The notes under the pieces were generated by a model. The model did not search any database and was not told where the DNA came from. It saw only the letters and a program-made list of their open reading frames with translations. From assembly GCA_024510845.1 (NCBI GenBank), contig JANEMA010000001.1:1-64000 (forward strand): DNA of 64,000 nt, given 5' to 3'. The first letter of the stretch is position 1. The number at the start of each line of letters is the position of its first letter. The position numbers and the translations under genes are program-made. Below, in pieces: positions 26,232 through 38,323 of the stretch. Source of the stretch: Gammaproteobacteria bacterium. Its GTDB lineage: Bacteria; Pseudomonadota; Gammaproteobacteria; Chromatiales; Chromatiaceae.

Positions 26232-26430
26232 GCAGGAACGGCTGATCCAGTAGGTGCGATGCCGCGAGCGGGTGATCCGGATCTTCCCGAACGAGGATTC
26301 GGTACCATGCCTGGTCGGCAGTTTTGCTGGCCAAGATCGACGAGGAGTGGCAGGAACGCCGCCACCTCGATATGGGAGGGTTCCGCGAGTGGCTCGTGGA
26401 ATGACAAGCGTACGAACCGCAGGACGACGT
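26215..26430 (+). pseudogene. Second IS256-family transposase remnant (C-terminal end), frameshifted
   Basis: NMQERLIQ*VRCRERVIRIFPNEDS then, one frame over, LLAKIDEEWQERRHLDMGGFREWLVE*; the pattern RRR-RVIRIFPNE--...L--I-EEW---R-YL-M is the IS256 C-terminus. Confidence 0.7.
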
Positions 26431-26465
26431 GATCGACGTGAGTTGACTCAGGTCGCCAGCCCTAC

Positions 26466-26500
26466 CGGGGGAGAATTTACAGCAGACCTTGGACTTGAAC
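26466..26500 (+). repeat. Candidate terminal inverted-repeat remnant of the IS256-type element
   Basis: gggggagaatttacagcagaccttggacttgaac just downstream of the remnant, resembling IS256-type ends (GAATTTACA...ACTTGA). Confidence 0.4.
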
Positions 26501-26695
26501 AGTCGCTGAACGGTTTCCACCCCCCACTTTCGATCGCGGTAACCAGCCGGCGCTGACGACGGGGAACGGTGGCAGGGCCGTCGTCAGTGGTGAGTCGGCG
26601 GGTGGATAGGCGGTTTCCACGTAGGTGCGCAGTGCCTTGGCAGTTGCGTGGCTTGTGCCGGCGAGCAGCCGAGGATGACGACCTTATATCTACCA

Positions 26696-27415
26696 TCAGC
26701 TCTTGCCGTAGATCGGAATGGCAGCGCCGGTGACGCAACGTGCGGCGTCGGAAGCGAGAAACAGCACTACATCGGCCAGTGACTCGGGCGGGACCCACTG
26801 GCTGTGATCGGCATCGGGCATGGCCTCACGGTTCTGCGGGGTGTCGATGGTGCCGGGCAGGATACAGTTGACGGTGATTCCGTCGAACTTCGTCTCGGCG
26901 GCGATCGATTCGGTGAGTGTCTTGACCGCGGCCTTGGATGCACAATATGGCCCCATACGCCCCTTGGGTTGCAGGGCGGCGCGTGCCGACACGTTGATGA
27001 TCCGTCCCCAGCCGTTTTCCAGCATGTTGGGTAGTGCGGCGCGGCAAGTATAGAGCACTGAGCGTGCGTTGAGATTCATCATGAAGTCCCAGTCACGGTC
27101 TTCGGTATCCTGGATCGTCGGTCCCATGGTGAAGCCGCCGGCGATGTTGGCAAGGATGTCGATACGTCCGAAGTGGTCAATCACCGCCTGCAGGGTGGCG
27201 ATCACCGATTCCGGTTTGAGCAGATCGACTGCAAAGGCTCGTGTCTCGGTGCCGGAGGGCAGTTGTTCGTCGATCACGGACTGTATCGCCGGCTCGCTCA
27301 GATCGAGCAGGGCGATGTGCGCACCGCGCCGGGCAAAGGCATGGGCCACCGCGCGTCCCAGGTTACCGGCGCCGCCGGTAACTGCCACCACTTTGTCATC
27401 GAATGTGTTGGACAT
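26696..27415 (-). CDS. SDR-family oxidoreductase
   Basis: VVAVTGGAGNLGRAVAHAFARRGAHIALLD, NIAGG, NVSARAA, YCASKAAV. Confidence 0.93.
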   Translation of the reverse strand: MSNTFDDKVVAVTGGAGNLGRAVAHAFARRGAHIALLDLSEPAIQSVIDEQLPSGTETRAFAVDLLKPESVIATLQAVIDHFGRIDILANIAGGFTMGPTIQDTEDRDWDFMMNLNARSVLYTCRAALPNMLENGWGRIINVSARAALQPKGRMGPYCASKAAVKTLTESIAAETKFDGITVNCILPGTIDTPQNREAMPDADHSQWVPPESLADVVLFLASDAARCVTGAAIPIYGKS

Positions 27416-27727
27416 GAGTTTCTCCCTGGTACATCGTCCGTTTCTGAATTCTTCGACCCATCAGCATAGCAGGACAGAAGATGACGACGGTGCCGCAATT
27501 GCCGGGTATGAAACAGGGTTTGGCGCGGTTGTGCGACATCGTTCCGACCGTGGCTTCCCCGGCACAGAGGCTGGAGGGAGAGATGCAGCAGGATCTGGTG
27601 GCGGGAGCAGACGGTGACCCTTGTCGGAAGTGGGATACCGGACCTGTTCGCCTGAGTCCGGCGACCCGGTTCAATCCACGACCGCCTCGCTGCTATGATG
27701 TGCGCGTTACCTGAGGAGGGGATACGC

Positions 27728-28018
27728 GTGCGCAGCCTGATCAAATTCATTGTCGCCGTCCTGTTGATGGTGCTCGGAGCAGCCTTCGCCATCGTCAACG
27801 AGCAGCCGGTGGAGCTGGATCTCTACTTCGTGGCTGTGAACATGCCCTTGTCGATGATCCTGTTGCTGGCCATGGGGGTCGGTATCCTGCTTGGTTCGCT
27901 GGCGAGTTTCCTCTATTTCGTGAAGATCCGGAAAGAGAATGCGGACTTGCGGCGCCAGGCGCGCCTGGCCGAGCAGGAGGTGAAGAACCTGCGTAGCCTG
28001 CCGATCAACGATCACTGA
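27728..28018 (+). CDS. lapA: LapA family (DUF1049) protein
   Basis: VRSLIKFIVAVLLMVLGAAFAIVNEQPVELDLYF, two TM segments, immediately upstream of lapB. Confidence 0.88.
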   Translation: MRSLIKFIVAVLLMVLGAAFAIVNEQPVELDLYFVAVNMPLSMILLLAMGVGILLGSLASFLYFVKIRKENADLRRQARLAEQEVKNLRSLPINDH

Positions 28019-28025
28019 CATTGCC

Positions 28026-29195
28026 ATGCAGGAACTCCTCTGGTTGCTGTTGCCTGTTGCCGCCGCATCCGGCTGGTGGATGGCTGCGCGCAGCCTGCGC
28101 AAGCAGCTTGCAACAGGTCAGCGGCGTCACGATCCAGCCTATTTTCGCGGATTGAACTATCTGCTCAACGAGGAGCCGGACAAGGCCATCGATGTCTTCA
28201 TCGAGATGCTCGAGGTGGACAGTGACACCGTGGAGACCCATTTGGCGCTGGGCAACCTATTCTGTCGGCGCGGCGAGGTCGATCGTGCCATTCGCATCCA
28301 TCAGAACCTGATCGCACGCCCGGCTCTCACCACCGAACAGCGAGGCCAGGCGCTGCTGGAGCTGGGCCAGGACTACCTGCGCGCAGGGCTCTACGACCGT
28401 GCCGAGAATCTGTTCAACGAGCTGCGCCAGCACAAGCTGCACCTGCCACACGCCCTGCGTCACCTCCTCATCATTTACCAGCAGGAAAAGGACTGGGAGG
28501 CCTGCCTGCGGATCGCCGACGAGCTTGAACGTCATGCCGACGCCGATCTGTCGGTCGAGCGTTCGCAATACTATTGCGAACTGGCCGGCGAGGCCGAACG
28601 CCGGGGACAGCGCAAGCGGGTTGTGGTGCTGTTGCGCAAGGCCCTGGCAGCCGATCGGGGCTGCGTGCGCGCCAGCCAGCAGTTGGCCCGCATGGAGTGC
28701 GAGTCGGGCAGTGCTGCCGATGCTGTCAAGCTGTATCTCGCCACTGTGGAGCGGGATCCGGACTACCTGCCCGAGGTGATAGAGGAGATCGTGCAGACCA
28801 ATCGCGCACTGGGGCGCCACGATCGTCTGCGCCAGTTCCTCGAGGATATGGCGGCGCGCCACCCCAACCGGGGCGCGGAACTGCACCTGGTGGACCTGAT
28901 CCGCGAGACCGGAGGCGAGCAGGCAGCACTTGACTACCTGAACGACTACCTCGCGCGTACGCCGTCGCTGCTGGGTCTGATGCGCCTGCTGGAGCTGCGC
29001 TGCGATCGTGCCGGGGGACACAACGACACCCTGCTGGGCCAGGTTCGCGACCAGTTGTGGCGGCTGATGCGCGAGCGCGCCGCCTACCAGTGTAGAAAGT
29101 GCGGTTTCGAGGCCAAGCAGCTGCACTGGCAGTGTCCGGGTTGTCATGCCTGGGCGACCATCCGGCGCCGTCCGCTGCACGATGCGGACGGTTGA
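28026..29195 (+). CDS. lapB: Lipopolysaccharide assembly protein LapB
   Basis: TPR protein with YFRGLNYLLNEEPDKAIDVFIE and C-terminal rubredoxin-like metal knuckle YQCRKCGFEAKQLHWQCPGCHAW. Confidence 0.95.
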   Translation: MQELLWLLLPVAAASGWWMAARSLRKQLATGQRRHDPAYFRGLNYLLNEEPDKAIDVFIEMLEVDSDTVETHLALGNLFCRRGEVDRAIRIHQNLIARPALTTEQRGQALLELGQDYLRAGLYDRAENLFNELRQHKLHLPHALRHLLIIYQQEKDWEACLRIADELERHADADLSVERSQYYCELAGEAERRGQRKRVVVLLRKALAADRGCVRASQQLARMECESGSAADAVKLYLATVERDPDYLPEVIEEIVQTNRALGRHDRLRQFLEDMAARHPNRGAELHLVDLIRETGGEQAALDYLNDYLARTPSLLGLMRLLELRCDRAGGHNDTLLGQVRDQLWRLMRERAAYQCRKCGFEAKQLHWQCPGCHAWATIRRRPLHDADG

Positions 29196-29219
29196 TTTCC
29201 TGCAATACGAGAATCTGTC

Positions 29220-29930
29220 ATGAGCGAAGTTTCCTCCCCCCGTGTGATCGTGGCTCTGGACTACCCCACCGAGGTGCCTGCCCTGGCGTTGATCGACCAG
29301 CTGGACCCCGGCATGTGCCGGTTGAAGATCGGCAAGGAGATGTTCACCCACCTGGGACCGGATTTCGTGCGTCGGGTGATCGATCGCGGCTTCGAGGTGT
29401 TCCTGGACCTCAAGTACCACGATATCCCCCACACTGTGGCCGCGGCCTGCGAGGCGGCCGCCGACCTGGGCGTGTGGATGCTCAACCTGCATGCTTCGGG
29501 TGGGCGACACATGATGGAGGCGGCAATGGCGCGCTTGGCACATCGCCACGAACGCCCCCTGCTGGTCGCGGTGACCATCCTCACCAGCCTGGGAGCCGAT
29601 GAGCTGGCCGAGATCGGCTTTGTCGGCAGTCCCGAGGAAAATGTGCAGCGGCTGGCCTGCCTGGCCGCGGATTGTGGGCTGGACGGTGTGGTCTGCTCGC
29701 CACGCGAGGCGGCCACCCTGTGTGCGCAGCAGGGCGATGATTTTCTGCTGGTGACCCCGGGGGTGCGTCCGGCGACCGCTTCGCTGGACGACCAGACCCG
29801 GGTGATGACCCCGGGCGATGCCATCCGCGCCGGCTCCAGTCACCTGGTGGTGGGCAGGCCCATCACGGCAGCAACCGATCCACTGGCTGCGCTCTCGGCC
29901 ATCGCCGAAGAGGTCGCGGCTGCTGTCTGA
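29220..29930 (+). CDS. pyrF: Orotidine-5'-phosphate decarboxylase
   Basis: [59 protein letters not shown]. Confidence 0.96.
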   Translation: MSEVSSPRVIVALDYPTEVPALALIDQLDPGMCRLKIGKEMFTHLGPDFVRRVIDRGFEVFLDLKYHDIPHTVAAACEAAADLGVWMLNLHASGGRHMMEAAMARLAHRHERPLLVAVTILTSLGADELAEIGFVGSPEENVQRLACLAADCGLDGVVCSPREAATLCAQQGDDFLLVTPGVRPATASLDDQTRVMTPGDAIRAGSSHLVVGRPITAATDPLAALSAIAEEVAAAV

Positions 29931-30134
29931 GCCAAAAAGCCCCGATTTTCTTGCCCCGATATAAAAAGAACCTTGGGGCAGAGCGCGCGCCGGTCTGGTA
30001 GCTTTGGGTCCCACTAATGTGTTGATGTAGGATCTGCGCGCCAGAGTCTTGTGTAATCAATATCTTATGGCGACATCCTCATGTTCTGCATCAGGTTATC
30101 TCACTCGAAATCGCAATGCTGGAGGAGCGTCCGC

Positions 30135-31322
30135 ATGATCAATCCCGTTGGCTCTGACGAGCTCAAGCCCCTGTTCGTATACGACGACAAGGAACATGAA
30201 GCGCTGATGCACGAGGCCGAATCGTTGCCGTCACTGGTCATCAGCTCGCAGGCTGCCGGCAATGCCGTGATGCTGGGCGGTGGCTATTTCAGCCCACTCA
30301 AGGGCTACATGAACGTGGCCGATGCCATGGGCGCTGCCGACAAGATGACGCTCACTGACGGCTCCTTCTTCCCGGTGCCGGTGATGTGCCTGGCCGAGAG
30401 CACCGAAGCCATCGGTGACGCCAAGCGTGTCGCGCTGCGTGACCCCAACGTCGAAGGCAACCCGGTGCTGGCGGTGATGGACATCGAGAACATCGAGGAA
30501 GTCACCGACGAGCAGATGGTCTTCATGACCGAGAAGGTCTATCGCACCGCCGATATGGAGCACCCCGGCGTCAAGGCTTTCAACAGCCAGGGGCGCATTG
30601 CCCTGTCCGGCCCCATCAAGGTGCTGAACTTCAGCTACTTCATTACCGATTTCCCGGACACCTTCCGCACTGCGGTGGAGATCCGCAACGAGATCAAGGA
30701 GCGCGGCTGGAACAAGGTGGTCGCCTTCCAGACCCGCAACCCCATGCACCTGGCACACGAGGAGCTGTGCCACATGGCCATGGAACGGACCGGGGCCGAC
30801 GGCCTGGTGATCCACATGCTGTTGGGCAAGCTCAAGCCGGGCGACATTCCCGCGCCGGTGCGTGACGCCGCCATCCGCAAGATGGTCGAGCTGTACTTCC
30901 CGCCGAACAGCGTGATGGTCACCGGCTACGGCTTCGATATGCTCTATGCCGGTCCGCGCGAGGCCGTGCTGCACGCCTACTTCCGCCAGAACATGGGTGC
31001 TACCCACTTCATCATCGGCCGTGACCACGCCGGTGTGGGTGACTACTATGGCGCCTTCGATGCCCAGACCATCTTTGATGAGGATGTGCCGCCGGGTGCA
31101 CTGCAGATCGAGATCTTCAAGGCTGACCACACCGCTTGGTCGAAGAAGCTCGACAAGGTGGTGATGATGCGTGAGGCGCCGGACCACACCAAGGAAGACT
31201 TCATCCTGCTCTCCGGCACCAAGGTGCGCGAGATGCTGGGTCAGGGTATTGCCCCGCCACCCGAGTTCTCCCGTCCCGAGGTGGCGCAGATCCTCATCGA
31301 CTACTATCAGCACCTGAATTAA
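30135..31322 (+). CDS. sat: Sulfate adenylyltransferase, Sat type
   Basis: FQTRNPMHLAHEELCHMAME, GATHFIIGRDHAGVGDYYG, LSGTKVREMLGQGI. Confidence 0.95.
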   Translation: MINPVGSDELKPLFVYDDKEHEALMHEAESLPSLVISSQAAGNAVMLGGGYFSPLKGYMNVADAMGAADKMTLTDGSFFPVPVMCLAESTEAIGDAKRVALRDPNVEGNPVLAVMDIENIEEVTDEQMVFMTEKVYRTADMEHPGVKAFNSQGRIALSGPIKVLNFSYFITDFPDTFRTAVEIRNEIKERGWNKVVAFQTRNPMHLAHEELCHMAMERTGADGLVIHMLLGKLKPGDIPAPVRDAAIRKMVELYFPPNSVMVTGYGFDMLYAGPREAVLHAYFRQNMGATHFIIGRDHAGVGDYYGAFDAQTIFDEDVPPGALQIEIFKADHTAWSKKLDKVVMMREAPDHTKEDFILLSGTKVREMLGQGIAPPPEFSRPEVAQILIDYYQHLN

Positions 31323-31352
31323 GTAACCACTCCGACAGCAGTTGTCTGCAAT

Positions 31353-31380
31353 GACCCGCTCCGGTGTGCCAGAGCGGGTC
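31353..31380 (+). terminator. Hairpin downstream of sat, possible terminator without a strong U-tract
   Basis: GACCCGCTC ccggtgtgcca-like loop GAGCGGGTC. Confidence 0.4.
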
Positions 31381-31489
31381 TGTGCCATTGTTGGTGCGTG
31401 GCAACGCTGAACTGTCGAAGGTCGGTGGGATGTCGGGGGCTCGACTTTGAGGCCAGAGTCTGGGTTTGCTCAGCCAGGCGATAAGTCAA

Positions 31490-31969
31490 TATCGAAATCG
31501 GGGCTGTCGTCGGGTGCACCGCCGCCGATGAGTCGGCGCGTGGCGGACAGGTCGCGGGGCTGAAGCCGTGTGGGCAAATCGGTGTCGCAGCCGACATGGT
31601 CGCCGGGTTGTGGGCGTACCCTCTGTATGAGGTGCCCCAGTCAGGCAGCAGCTCGTCGTTGGTGAAGTGGTGGTTACCCAGGCGTCAGACACCGATGTCT
31701 CTGTGCTTGTACCAGGTAAGGTGTCATAGCATGAATCGTGATGTCGGGCATATCTTGTCCACGTTTCGAAGGGGTCGTGTCGCAATCTCCATTCGCCATC
31801 CGCGTGCGTTATCAGGTGGCTCTCGATGTCCGCATCACCGGCGAGGCCGGCAAGTTCCCCGGGCGAGAGCACGAATCGGGTCGGTGGCCTGGCGAAGCAG
31901 CCGAGGGTGCTTGTCCCAGTATCGGTCGAGAAGTCTGAATTTGTCGATGTCGAGAAACGCGAGAGTCAT
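31490..31969 (-). pseudogene. Truncated and frameshifted ribosomal oxygenase RoxA (YcfD) remnant
   Basis: MTLAFLDIDKFRLLDRYWDKHPRLLRQATDPIRALA, then one frame over LSPGELAGLAGDADIESHLITHADGEWRLRHDPFE, parallels the YcfD N-terminus (ISPDELAGLAMESEVDSRLVSHQDGKWQVSHGPFE); catalytic cupin region not found. Confidence 0.75.
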
Positions 31970-32219
31970 ATCGCGGTATACGGTGTACGATCGATATGCA
32001 AGCCCTGAACTTGGCAGGCCCTGTTGTAACTGTTGTGATGGACAGATACCGGGTGATACTTCATGTCCTGTTGGAGTACCCGCCAAGCTTGAACTTTGGA
32101 GGGGCTTCCGGTCTAATGCACGCAGAAACGACTCACCCGTGTCGGGCTGGTGTTACGCCTTGTCCTCGATCACCCCAGCAGGGAGCTCGTTCACCGTATA
32201 AATAATGGGGAGGAAAACC

Positions 32220-32996
32220 ATGTTCCAGAAAATCGAAAACAAGATTGTTGCCCGTATTGCACCGCTTGGCTTGGCAGTGGGTTTGGCATTGGGCGGGGCG
32301 GGAGTTGCTGATGCCGCATCGCATGGCGGCAGTTCGGCTGGACCTTACCTGACCGATGCCGAGGGCAAGATGGTATTCACCAGTTTCAGTGAGTGCTGGA
32401 AGACGGTTGGGGGTGTGGCCACCCCGGTTCCCGAGTGTGGTGACCAGGTCGTGGTGAAGGAAAAGGCTCCTGTGGATTCGGATGATGACGGTGTGGTCGA
32501 TGGCCATGACGAATGTCCCAACACCCCGAAGGGTGTCACAGTCAATGCCTTCGGTTGCCCGCTGGACACCGATCGTGATGGTGTGCCCGATTACATGGAC
32601 AAGTGCCCCAACAGCCGTCTGAATGCACGTGTCAATGCTGATGGTTGTGAAATCGTCGAGAACATCACCATCCAGGCCGTCATCGACCGTCTCGATTTCG
32701 ACAGTGCCGAGCTGAAACCCGCGATGATGTCCGTCCTGGACGATGTCGCAGCCGAGCTGAATGCCTCGTCGGGGAACGAGCAGGTGTTGGTGATCGGTCA
32801 CACCGATTCCACCGGTCCGGAAGGCTACAACCAGCGACTGTCCGAGCGCCGTGCTCAGGTTGCCGCCGACTACTTGGCCGGAAAGGGTATCACTAACCTG
32901 AGTATCAAGGGCATGGGAGAGAGCCAGCCGTTGGCCGATAATGGCACCCGTGAAGGCCGTTCCGCCAACCGTCGTGTGGAGATCGTAGTCAAGTAA
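32220..32996 (+). CDS. OmpA-family outer-membrane protein with thrombospondin type-3 repeats
   Basis: Signal peptide; DSDDDGVVDGHDECPNTPKG and DTDRDGVPDYMDKCPNS calcium repeats; VLVIGHTDSTGPEGYNQRLSERRAQ OmpA domain. Confidence 0.93.
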   Translation: MFQKIENKIVARIAPLGLAVGLALGGAGVADAASHGGSSAGPYLTDAEGKMVFTSFSECWKTVGGVATPVPECGDQVVVKEKAPVDSDDDGVVDGHDECPNTPKGVTVNAFGCPLDTDRDGVPDYMDKCPNSRLNARVNADGCEIVENITIQAVIDRLDFDSAELKPAMMSVLDDVAAELNASSGNEQVLVIGHTDSTGPEGYNQRLSERRAQVAADYLAGKGITNLSIKGMGESQPLADNGTREGRSANRRVEIVVK

Positions 32997-33021
32997 ATCG
33001 GCACACGGATCCACTACCAGG

Positions 33022-33052
33022 AAAAGCCGCGGCCTTTGCCGCGGCTTTTTTG
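33022..33052 (+). terminator. Rho-independent terminator after the OmpA-family gene
   Basis: aaaagccgcggcctttgccgcggcttttttg: GC stem AAGCCGCGG/CCGCGGCTT plus T-run. Confidence 0.9.
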
Positions 33053-33222
33053 TTGGTGCTCACCAGGATGGTACATGGAGGTTGCGTTCTATCTCCTATT
33101 TCCCATTTTCAGATTGTGGTTTTCTGTACCGTGGCTACAACGCCTCTTTGTACTTTCCCTGGGTGACACGACCTGCAGCCGGGAAGGGGTTTGATCGGAG
33201 GTCCATGGCGGGCGGCAGGGAC

Positions 33223-34644
<1,422 letters not shown>

Positions 34645-34844
34645 TTATACTGAGACAATCCGAAGTAAAGCCACGCTCGGAGTGCTCCTTGTGGGTGGGC
34701 CTCAGTGCGTCCACACCATGGTGTTGAACATCCTGAGGTTTGTTGAAAGTCGCTTTATTCCGAGTTGTCTCCGTACTGCCGATGAAAGTGCCGGGCGGCA
34801 TGTGACCGGAACCTGCGGTGGAATGGCGGGTTGTTGCTGCTCCA

Positions 34845-35480
34845 TTATGCTACCGGGCCTGTGCCTTGCAGTAGGGAACGTGCCAATTCCGCCAGGCGAC
34901 GCCGTCCCAGCAGAAGTTGCCAGCGTTTTCCGCCGCATTGACGCCAGAGCACAACAGCTCGCAGTCCGGCAAGCAGGCAGGCACGGATGTCGTCGGTGAT
35001 TCTCGGGTTCTGCAGGTACAGGGGCTCGCCCTTGATCAGGATAGGGGGTGGCACGGGGCTGATGTAGTGCTGATAGAGGTGGGCAAGCTGAGCATGCAGG
35101 GGAAAGTCTTGCAGGTCGAAATGTATCTTTTTGTCTTCCACCCGCTTCAGGTCGCTGCCGAGCCCGGCGAGACGTTTCTTGTCGCGGCGTAGTTTGTCGC
35201 CATGATGCAGCAGGCCGATCACGTAACGTGTAATTTCCAGATCACGAGATGTCGGCGATTCGATCTGTTCGAGCAGTGTCAGCAGGCCCAGGCGCACACC
35301 GGCAAGGTTGCCGAAGACGACTTCGGTACTTTCGGGGCTGAAGGCGAACAGCGAGCCGATGCTGGCCTCCATGACTTGCTCGTCGGCGTGTCCCCGGTGG
35401 GCCAGATTGCGTACCAGGCGGGCAGACTGAAATGTGCCGGCCAGGGCAAGGGTGCGTTCGCGATCGTCGTGGGGGCTCAC
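34845..35480 (-). CDS. hflD: High frequency lysogenization protein HflD homolog
   Basis: [47 protein letters not shown] overlap with the mnmA stop. Confidence 0.92.
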   Translation of the reverse strand: MSPHDDRERTLALAGTFQSARLVRNLAHRGHADEQVMEASIGSLFAFSPESTEVVFGNLAGVRLGLLTLLEQIESPTSRDLEITRYVIGLLHHGDKLRRDKKRLAGLGSDLKRVEDKKIHFDLQDFPLHAQLAHLYQHYISPVPPPILIKGEPLYLQNPRITDDIRACLLAGLRAVVLWRQCGGKRWQLLLGRRRLAELARSLLQGTGPVA

Positions 35481-36562
35481 TGGATAATGCCTCCACCGAG
35501 GCATGTGTCATTCTGATAGAACACCACTGACTGCCCGGGTGTGATAGCGCGTTGAGGTTTGGCAAAGTGCACCTGTGCCAGCGCGTCGTCGAGAGTGATC
35601 TCGCAGGCTTGCAGCGGCTGGCGATGACGACAGCGCGCATGGCAGGTGAATTGCGTGGCCGATGGCCGACCTGCCACCCAATGGAGTTGCTCGGCGGTGA
35701 GGTCCTGTTGCTGCAGGGCAGGGTGATCGTGACCCTGCACCACGTGCAGTACGTTGCGTTCGAGATCCTTGGCGGCCACGAACCAGGGGCGGTTGTCACC
35801 ATCGGTGCGTCCGCCAATGCCCAAGCCCTGGCGTTGCCCGACAGTATAGTACATCAACCCCTGATGACGGCCGATCACCTCGCCGGCGAGAGTTTCTATG
35901 TCGCCAGGACGGGCAGGCAGGTATTGGGCCAGGAAGTCACGGAAGTGGCGCTTGCCGATGAAACAGATGCCGGTACTGTCCTTCTTGCGGAAGTTGGCGA
36001 AACCGGCCTGCTCGGCGGTTCGTCGAACGTCCGGCTTGGACTGATTGTGCAGAGGGAACAGGGTGTGCTGGAGAGCCTGTTGTCCCAGCATGTAGAGGAA
36101 GTAGGTTTGGTCCTTGTTCTCGTCGGTGGCACGTACCAGTTCGCAGCGGCCATCGGGCAGACGGTGGATGCCTGCGTAATGGCCCGTGGCGATGTAATCG
36201 GCACCCATGCCGAGGGCATGCTCGAGAAAGGCCTTGAATTTGATCTCGCGGTTGCACAGCACGTCGGGATTGGGTGTGCGTCCGACACGGTATTCGGAAA
36301 GAAAGTGTGCAAACACCCGGTCCCAGTATTCGGCCGAGAAGTTGACCGTCAACAGTTCGATGTCCAGACATTCGGCGATCTGTTGTGCGTCGGCCAGATC
36401 CTCAGCGGCCGAGCAGTAGTCCTCGGAGTCGTCTTCCTCCCAGTTCTTCATGAACAGACCGGTGACCCGGTAGCCCGACTCGAGCAGGCGCAAGGCGGCC
36501 ACCGAAGAATCGACCCCGCCGGAGAGACCGACGATCACATGCGCACCAGCCTCAGCCACCAT
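35477..36562 (-). CDS. mnmA: tRNA-specific 2-thiouridylase MnmA
   Basis: [62 protein letters not shown]. Confidence 0.97.
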   Translation of the reverse strand: MVAEAGAHVIVGLSGGVDSSVAALRLLESGYRVTGLFMKNWEEDDSEDYCSAAEDLADAQQIAECLDIELLTVNFSAEYWDRVFAHFLSEYRVGRTPNPDVLCNREIKFKAFLEHALGMGADYIATGHYAGIHRLPDGRCELVRATDENKDQTYFLYMLGQQALQHTLFPLHNQSKPDVRRTAEQAGFANFRKKDSTGICFIGKRHFRDFLAQYLPARPGDIETLAGEVIGRHQGLMYYTVGQRQGLGIGGRTDGDNRPWFVAAKDLERNVLHVVQGHDHPALQQQDLTAEQLHWVAGRPSATQFTCHARCRHRQPLQACEITLDDALAQVHFAKPQRAITPGQSVVFYQNDTCLGGGIIQ

Positions 36563-37025
36563 CGTCAGTCTCCATGTCGTGCAACAGATCCAGTGGATGG
36601 GTGATGCCTCGCTCGGCGTCGTGTACGCACTGCATCACCAGGGGGCTGCGCAGGGGCAGGTATCCCGAGGTCAGTTCATCGGGCTGCGCCCAGCGCAGGC
36701 CCAGGATGGTCGGGTCGCGGGTCTGGTTGGCAATTTTGCTGTTGGTCTCGCCGAGAAAGCAGAAACGCAGGTAGGTGGTATCACCCATCGCCGTGGTCTG
36801 CCAACGGTAGACACCGAGCAGGGCAGTGGGGCGAAAGACACGACAGGTCTCCTCGCGAACCTCGCGAATCACCGCATCATGCAAGGACTCGCCGGGCTCC
36901 AGGTGCCCGGCCGGTTGGTTGTATACCGGCGTGCCATCGGGTGCCTCCTCGACCAGCAGGTGACGGCCAGCCGAGTCACGGATGACGGCGGCGACGGTGA
37001 TGTGGGGGCTCCATCTCATATGCAC
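36552..37025 (-). CDS. Nudix hydrolase (NudJ-like)
   Basis: Nudix box [23 protein letters not shown]; upstream of mnmA. Confidence 0.9.
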   Translation of the reverse strand: MHMRWSPHITVAAVIRDSAGRHLLVEEAPDGTPVYNQPAGHLEPGESLHDAVIREVREETCRVFRPTALLGVYRWQTTAMGDTTYLRFCFLGETNSKIANQTRDPTILGLRWAQPDELTSGYLPLRSPLVMQCVHDAERGITHPLDLLHDMETDDGG

Positions 37026-37049
37026 ATTCTACTCGTTGGCAGAAGGCAG

Positions 37050-37080
37050 AAACAGAAACCCCGGCGCGAGGCCGGGGTCG
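37050..37080 (-). terminator. Hairpin in the gap between the yccA-like gene and the nudix gene, possible terminator of the yccA-like gene
   Basis: On the minus strand CCCCGGC ctcgc GCCGGGG followed by TTTCTGTTTCTG. Confidence 0.5.
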
Positions 37081-37100
37081 CTGGACGGGACGACGGTGAA

Positions 37101-37769
37101 TCACTCGTCGCCTAAGATACCGAGAATCTGCAACAGGCTGATGAAGATGTTGAAAATGGTCAGATACAGGCCATAGGTGGCCATGATGTAGTTGGTTTCG
37201 CCGCCACGCACGATGCGTGCAGTATCAAACAGGATAAAACCGCTCATTACCAGAATCACGCCGGCGGAGACGGCCAGGGACAGTGCCGGCAGATCCAGGA
37301 AGATGTTGGCGATCATGGCGATCACCAGCACCATCATGCCGGTGAACAGGAAACCACCTAGGAAGTTGAAATCGCGCTTGCTGGTCAGTGCGTAGCCCGA
37401 CAGGCCGAGAAAGATCACACCGGTGCCGCCAAAGGCGGTAGCGATGATCTGCGGGCCATTCGGCAACGCCAGATACATCGACAAGATCGGCCCCAGACCG
37501 AAGCCCAGCAGACCGGTGATGAGGAAGATCACACCGATGCCGGAGCCCGAGTTGGCGGTGCGTGGCAGAACGAAGATACCCAGCACCATAGAGGCGACCA
37601 TCGAGATCACGTAGGCGATTGGAGGCATGTTCAGGCTGAGCGACACTCCTGCCATCATGGTGCTGAAGAACAGCGTTGCCGACAGCAGCAGATAGGTGTT
37701 CTTGAGAACCTTGTTGATCGAGCCCGCCTGTGTGGTGGTACTGGAAACAACGGTCTGATAACGATTCAT
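37101..37769 (-). CDS. Bax inhibitor-1/YccA family membrane protein
   Basis: VLKNTYLLLSATLFFSTMMAGVSL, seven hydrophobic segments, C-terminal NYIMATYGLYLTIFNIFISLLQILGI. Confidence 0.93.
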   Translation of the reverse strand: MNRYQTVVSSTTTQAGSINKVLKNTYLLLSATLFFSTMMAGVSLSLNMPPIAYVISMVASMVLGIFVLPRTANSGSGIGVIFLITGLLGFGLGPILSMYLALPNGPQIIATAFGGTGVIFLGLSGYALTSKRDFNFLGGFLFTGMMVLVIAMIANIFLDLPALSLAVSAGVILVMSGFILFDTARIVRGGETNYIMATYGLYLTIFNIFISLLQILGILGDE

Positions 37770-38323
37770 GGTGTCATTGCCCTCCCGAGGCATAAGGAAA
37801 CTGGAATCCAGTCACGAGATAAGGCCCTTGCCAAGGCCAAGGTTCCTTCCAGCATACTGAAAAATGGTGTGGGGTCAATGCAATGGTGGTGTGTTGTCAG
37901 GAGCCAAATAAACTGTCCGAATTCACAGCACGTGATTTGTCGGGTTTCCTGGTCACCGGGGAGATGCACCACGAATCGGACAGTAATGGCTACAGGAAGA
38001 TCTGGAAAATGCGATTCGGAGAAGCCTGTTCGGCCTGGACCTGGAAACGATTGGCCCAAGAGGTGGTGGCCGGGTGGTTGTGAGCGGGCCTTCCGATGTC
38101 ACGTCGACCACATCGATACCGGTCACACTTCCGTTTGCCGAGATCAGGCAGTTGTACAACAGTGGCCAAAACAATGCGATGCCCCGCGTCAGCTCGGTAT
38201 CTCCCATGCCTGCCGTGAATTGGTCCGTGATACATGAGTGAAGCAATCGCTCGCCAGGTGGATGCGTTCGTGGGGCATGGCTGCCAGGGAGCGGAGGTAT
38301 AGCCCCCGTTGTGCCTGCCTGCT

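Noticed and set aside
28257-30014. 585-aa minus-strand ORF spanning lapB and pyrF
   Set aside because: Crosses two well-supported sense genes; shadow ORF
37800-38320. Possible fossil gene between the yccA-like gene and nnrS
   Set aside because: Translated all readable frames without finding a family signature
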